Source: Flagellimonas sp947499585 (GTDB lineage Bacteria > Bacteroidota > Bacteroidia > Flavobacteriales > Flavobacteriaceae). Taken from it: a stretch of 64,000 nt of DNA. The stretch covers positions 806,001 through 870,000 of the forward strand of contig NZ_CP138995.1 in the NCBI RefSeq assembly GCF_044596045.1. The letters run 5' to 3'. The translations under genes were made by a program, and so were the position numbers. The notes below the pieces were generated by a model, which made no database searches, was not told the DNA's origin, and saw only the letters and a list, made by a program, of their open reading frames with translations. This document shows positions 61,648 through 64,000 of this stretch, piece by piece (position 1 is the first letter of the stretch; each line of letters starts with the position of its first letter).

Positions 61648-62193
61648 TCAGTCTTTTGCTATAAATCGTTCGTCAACGGGCATAATGGTTCCACAATTAT
61701 TGCAGGTACGCAAGTCTTCGGAACTATAAAAATGCTTAAAATGACTTAAAAAATCTTTTTCAATATCATGTAATGTAAAATAAGCTTCGTACAACTTGTT
61801 GTTGCAGTTATCACAAAACCACAGTAAGCCATCATCCACATTCATGTCCGCTCTTTTCCGTTCTACAACTAAACCAATAGAGCCTTCATGTCGAACAGGG
61901 GAGTGAGGTACTTTAGCAGGGTGCAAATACATGTCACCAGGACCCAGTGTCAAGGTTTTTTTTTGTCCTTCTTCTTGAATATGAACTTCTATATTTCCTT
62001 CCAGTTGATAAAAAAGCTCTTCGGTCTCGTTATAGTGATAATCTTTACGAGCATTGGGTCCAGCAACAATCATTACAATATAATCGCCTGCATCTTTATA
62101 TAAATTTCTGTTCCCCACCGGGGGTTTTAGAGAGTCCCGATTTTCTTCTATCCACTTGTTCAGATTAAAAGGTGCCTGAATAGCCATTGCCAA
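61648..62193 (-). CDS. 3-hydroxyanthranilate 3,4-dioxygenase
   Basis: A 181-residue cupin dioxygenase of the kynurenine pathway, which opens 3-hydroxyanthranilate on the way to quinolinate (NAD synthesis) or to acetyl-CoA. Iron ligands are H53, E59 and H97. The C-terminal rubredoxin-like zinc site is C127, C130, C164 and C167. A second in-frame ATG (62187) would shift numbering by two and match the published bacterial enzyme numbering exactly, so either start is possible. It is cytosolic. Confidence 0.93.
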   Translation of the reverse strand: MAMAIQAPFNLNKWIEENRDSLKPPVGNRNLYKDAGDYIVMIVAGPNARKDYHYNETEELFYQLEGNIEVHIQEEGQKKTLTLGPGDMYLHPAKVPHSPVRHEGSIGLVVERKRADMNVDDGLLWFCDNCNNKLYEAYFTLHDIEKDFLSHFKHFYSSEDLRTCNNCGTIMPVDERFIAKD

Positions 62194-62241
62194 AGATTTT
62201 ACGAAAGGTATAAAAAACCTTTATTGGAACATAGGGTTTAA

Positions 62242-62272
62242 CAAAAAAGACCCGAGCTATGCTCAGGTCTTT
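62242..62272 (-). terminator. Terminator of the CAP lipoprotein gene
   Basis: On the minus strand AAAGACCTGAGC pairs with GCTCGGGTCTTT (62261-62272 with 62246-62257, one G-U pair), followed by TTTTTTG. It is 38 bp after the CAP stop and precedes the dioxygenase gene. Confidence 0.82.
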
Positions 62273-62309
62273 ACCATATACAATATCTAAAACTTAATAA
62301 AATACATTA

Positions 62310-62819
62310 TCAATCCACTTTCATGAATATCTGGGTAAAATAAGGTCTACCATCTTTATCCAATGTAACGCTCAATGTAGTATGGGTATATTCTCCCTCA
62401 ATAGCTTCTTTATGAGAGGAACTTTCTAGCCAACCATTAAAAACCAATTGGGCCGTTGTATAGTATCTTGCAACATTTTCCCCTACATCTACAGCTCCTA
62501 TTTCCAGTGCAATCTTTGAAGCTCTAGATTGAAAATTGTCATGACTCAGTTTGTTTTGAGTTATCATGTAATTATTATGGTCTTCCGCATGCGCATAAGA
62601 TGCACTGCTGGTTTGTAGTTTACTTACTCCTATTGATGCTCTGTAATCGTTAATCAGGTCAAGAACCTCTGTTTCCATTTCCGATGGATTGATGGAAACT
62701 TTTTCGTTTTCAAGAAAAGCTTCTTCAAACTTTTCTTCCTCAGCAGAAGATGTTTTGCTGCACATACTAAGTATCACTACGGATACTACAACCAACAAAG
62801 TGTAATATAATTTTTTCAT
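62310..62819 (-). CDS. CAP-domain (SCP-like) lipoprotein
   Basis: A 169-residue lipoprotein. The signal and lipobox are MKKLYYTLLVVVSVVILSMC. The CAP domain begins LDLINDYRASIGVSKLQ and has AHAEDHNNYM, LSHDNF, GENVAR and GWLESSSHKEAIEG, the SCP-like pattern with His and Glu positions. Function of bacterial CAP proteins is mostly unknown. The ATG at 62819 is preferred over one four codons upstream because it opens a good lipoprotein signal. The mRNA leader has a palindrome (62836-62858). Confidence 0.85.
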   Translation of the reverse strand: MKKLYYTLLVVVSVVILSMCSKTSSAEEEKFEEAFLENEKVSINPSEMETEVLDLINDYRASIGVSKLQTSSASYAHAEDHNNYMITQNKLSHDNFQSRASKIALEIGAVDVGENVARYYTTAQLVFNGWLESSSHKEAIEGEYTHTTLSVTLDKDGRPYFTQIFMKVD

Positions 62820-62835
62820 TTCCGGGGGCAATTGC

Positions 62836-62858
62836 TGAGATGTGTTCTACGCATCTCA
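62836..62858. repeat. Inverted repeat in the leader of the CAP gene
   Basis: TGAGATG (62836-62842) and CATCTCA (62852-62858) form a 7-bp stem, extended by a wobble and a G-C pair. It lies 17 bp before the CAP ATG and about 14 bp after a -7-like TAGTTTAG (62872-62879, minus strand), a place for an operator or RNA hairpin. The rest of 62832-63067 shows nothing else. Confidence 0.4.
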
Positions 62859-63067
62859 TGTGTTCTTAGGGCTAAACTAGAAGGGAGGAGCTCTGGAGCC
62901 ATAAAATCTCCATGTGATTGCTAATTAATCCGATGACTTGTAGAATTTACCAGAATATGAGGGTTTTAGGCATATTCAACATTTCCATTTATCGGAAAAA
63001 AGATACCTTTTATATGATGAAGCTATATTAGGAAGTAAACATTGTTATCGTGAAAAGAGTGTAAGAA

Positions 63068-63580
63068 TCAATTTTCAGTTTCATTTGATTCCATTTCTTT
63101 ATCCTGTAATACAAAAGAGAAAACAAAAGCACCAATTTCTTTTACAGGTTCGTAAAAGATAGATTCCTTTTTTGTGTCTTCATTTACAAAGTTTAAAGAA
63201 GAAGTAAGTCGTTCAAAGAAGACCAGCAGTGCACCAATGATTATGGCAACTTTTAAGGCTCCAAAAACACCTCCAGCAATTTTGTTCAAAAGGCCAAGCA
63301 TGGCAAAGTCAGCTATCTTGGTCAAGAACTTCCCTGCAAAATGAACCAGTAGGACAATTGCAAAAAAGGTAATTAGAAATGCCGTAATTTTTAAGTATCG
63401 TTCATTCCAATTCATGTTTTCCGCAAGGTAGTCCCCAGCGATGTAAGAAAAATGTATGGCTCCATAAATGCCAGCGATTAAAGCTACTAGAGATGCTATT
63501 TCAACAAAAAGTCCATTTTTAAGGCCTTTGTAAAGACCCCAAACCAAAAGTATCCCTATAACAATATCCAAAAAGCTCAT
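63068..63580 (-). CDS. CvpA-family membrane protein
   Basis: A 170-residue inner-membrane protein with four hydrophobic segments. The N-terminal signature is MSFLDIVIGILLVWGLYKGLKNGLFVEIASLVALIAG, shown in overview. The conserved GLLNKIAGGVFGALKVAIIIG follows in the second half. CvpA-type proteins are linked to colicin V export and envelope homeostasis. It is divergent from the last gene of the window. Confidence 0.9.
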   Translation of the reverse strand: MSFLDIVIGILLVWGLYKGLKNGLFVEIASLVALIAGIYGAIHFSYIAGDYLAENMNWNERYLKITAFLITFFAIVLLVHFAGKFLTKIADFAMLGLLNKIAGGVFGALKVAIIIGALLVFFERLTSSLNFVNEDTKKESIFYEPVKEIGAFVFSFVLQDKEMESNETEN

Positions 63581-63614
63581 AAATGGTTTTTAACAAATAT
63601 AGGATATTGATTTG

Positions 63615-63622
63615 TACCTTTG
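63615..63622 (+). promoter_or_regulatory. Probable -7 element of the last gene
   Basis: TACCTTTG is an exact TAnnTTTG match. A start near 63629 leaves a 12-nt leader before the ATG at 63641 and rules out the TTG at 63620 as a start codon. Confidence 0.5.
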
Positions 63623-63640
63623 AAGTTCCTAAAAGAGCAG

Positions 63641-63997
63641 ATGTCAAGAGACGAAAAACTTAAAGAAAGATGGGAGTTGCTGGTGGAAAAATTGTCCAAT
63701 CAATTTGCGGATGGAGACCCTTTGGAAATTGATGGTATGATTTATTTGGTAGGGGTCCAGGAACTGGGAAATTTTCACAGAAGCTTTAAAAAAGATGAAA
63801 AAGTCAATTTAATGCATATTGCTATTTGTAGGTTATTAGAACCATATGGTTACTATGATTTTGATTTTTTTGACGATGATGGTTGGCCACATTATAAGAT
63901 TAAGGAAGAGTTGCCACCATTAAAGGCTGGAGAACAATCGGTTTTAATGAAAGAAGCTTTGGTAAATTACTTTATTGAAAAACAATACATAAATTAA
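63641..63997 (+). CDS. Hypothetical protein, 118 residues
   Basis: A small acidic soluble protein beginning MSRDEKLKERWELLVEKLS. The middle holds LEIDGMIYLVGVQELG and a very acidic YDFDFFDDDGWPHYKIKEELP stretch. It has no signal peptide or membrane helix, and I recognise no family. The stop lies at the very end of the window. Confidence 0.75.
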   Translation: MSRDEKLKERWELLVEKLSNQFADGDPLEIDGMIYLVGVQELGNFHRSFKKDEKVNLMHIAICRLLEPYGYYDFDFFDDDGWPHYKIKEELPPLKAGEQSVLMKEALVNYFIEKQYIN

Positions 63998-64000
63998 AAT

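Overview
The window is an AT-rich chromosomal segment of a member of the Bacteroidota, very probably a marine Flavobacteriaceae. The evidence is a type IX secretion sorting domain on a large secreted protein (52448-56125), a complete Bat operon (36977-46073), the rnc / IPExxxVDY / pyk gene order (20206-22965), an NrdB with an N-terminal ATP-cone, a kynurenine-pathway dioxygenase, weak Shine-Dalgarno sequences, and promoters of the Bacteroidota form (TTTG near -33, TAnnTTTG near -7). I see no insertion sequence, prophage, CRISPR array or rRNA operon. Most of the window is ordinary core genome.

Layout. 1-450: tRNA-Ala(GGC) with its terminator, then a leader with two DnaA-box-like 9-mers. 449-4307: nrdB-nrdA and an SDR. 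4308-12885 (minus): the two AddAB-type recombination subunits, separated by ompA and kbl. 13003-13611: sod. 13690-14175: three tandem minus-strand units, each with a promoter, a near-identical 39-nt core and a different terminator hairpin, which look like an undescribed multicopy small-RNA family. 14281-18449 (minus): a PurF-like amidotransferase, a PfkB kinase, RNase H and purN. 18612-22965 (plus): acpP, fabF, rnc, an IPExxxVDY protein and pyk. 22985-28261: a LOV-like PAS protein without the photoactive cysteine, an AraC regulator with a small-ORF / AhpD-like / cupredoxin-like operon, a TetR regulator, a membrane protein, and dinB divergent from a CYTH protein. 28727-36920 (minus): a secreted M20 amidohydrolase, a GyrI-like protein, pheS, a ceramidase-like membrane protein, and a SulP / beta-carbonic anhydrase / SulP bicarbonate cluster. 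36977-46073 (minus): moxR, DUF58, a BatD-like protein, batA, batB, batC, batD and batE. 46232-49017 (plus): aldo/keto reductase, SDR and an AlbA/Schlafen-type protein. 49014-51887 (minus): amylosucrase and fructokinase. 51935-56125 (minus): a lipoprotein and the large type IX cargo protein. 56334-58109 (plus): metallophosphatase and acyl-ACP desaturase. 58158-63580 (minus): a membrane-anchored helix-hairpin-helix protein, an OmpA-like protein, ALDH7-type dehydrogenase, DUF1304, 3-hydroxyanthranilate dioxygenase, a CAP-domain lipoprotein and CvpA. 63641-63997: a small conserved-looking hypothetical.

How the genes work together. Several neighbours form clear functional sets: class I ribonucleotide reductase; acyl carrier protein with ketosynthase II; the MoxR/VWA Bat envelope system; bicarbonate transport with carbonic anhydrase; sucrose breakdown by amylosucrase with fructose phosphorylation; and tryptophan/kynurenine catabolism. 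Gene packing is tight. At three convergent junctions the two stop codons touch or overlap (4305-4310, 28724-28729, 49014-49017).

Most unusual: the triplicated small-transcript units between sod and the purF-like gene. They have conserved promoter-to-core spacing (exactly 5 nt in all three), 38-39 of 39 core bases identical, and terminators of unrelated sequence but the same architecture. They sit between the 3' ends of two convergent genes, so they are not leaders of any gene.
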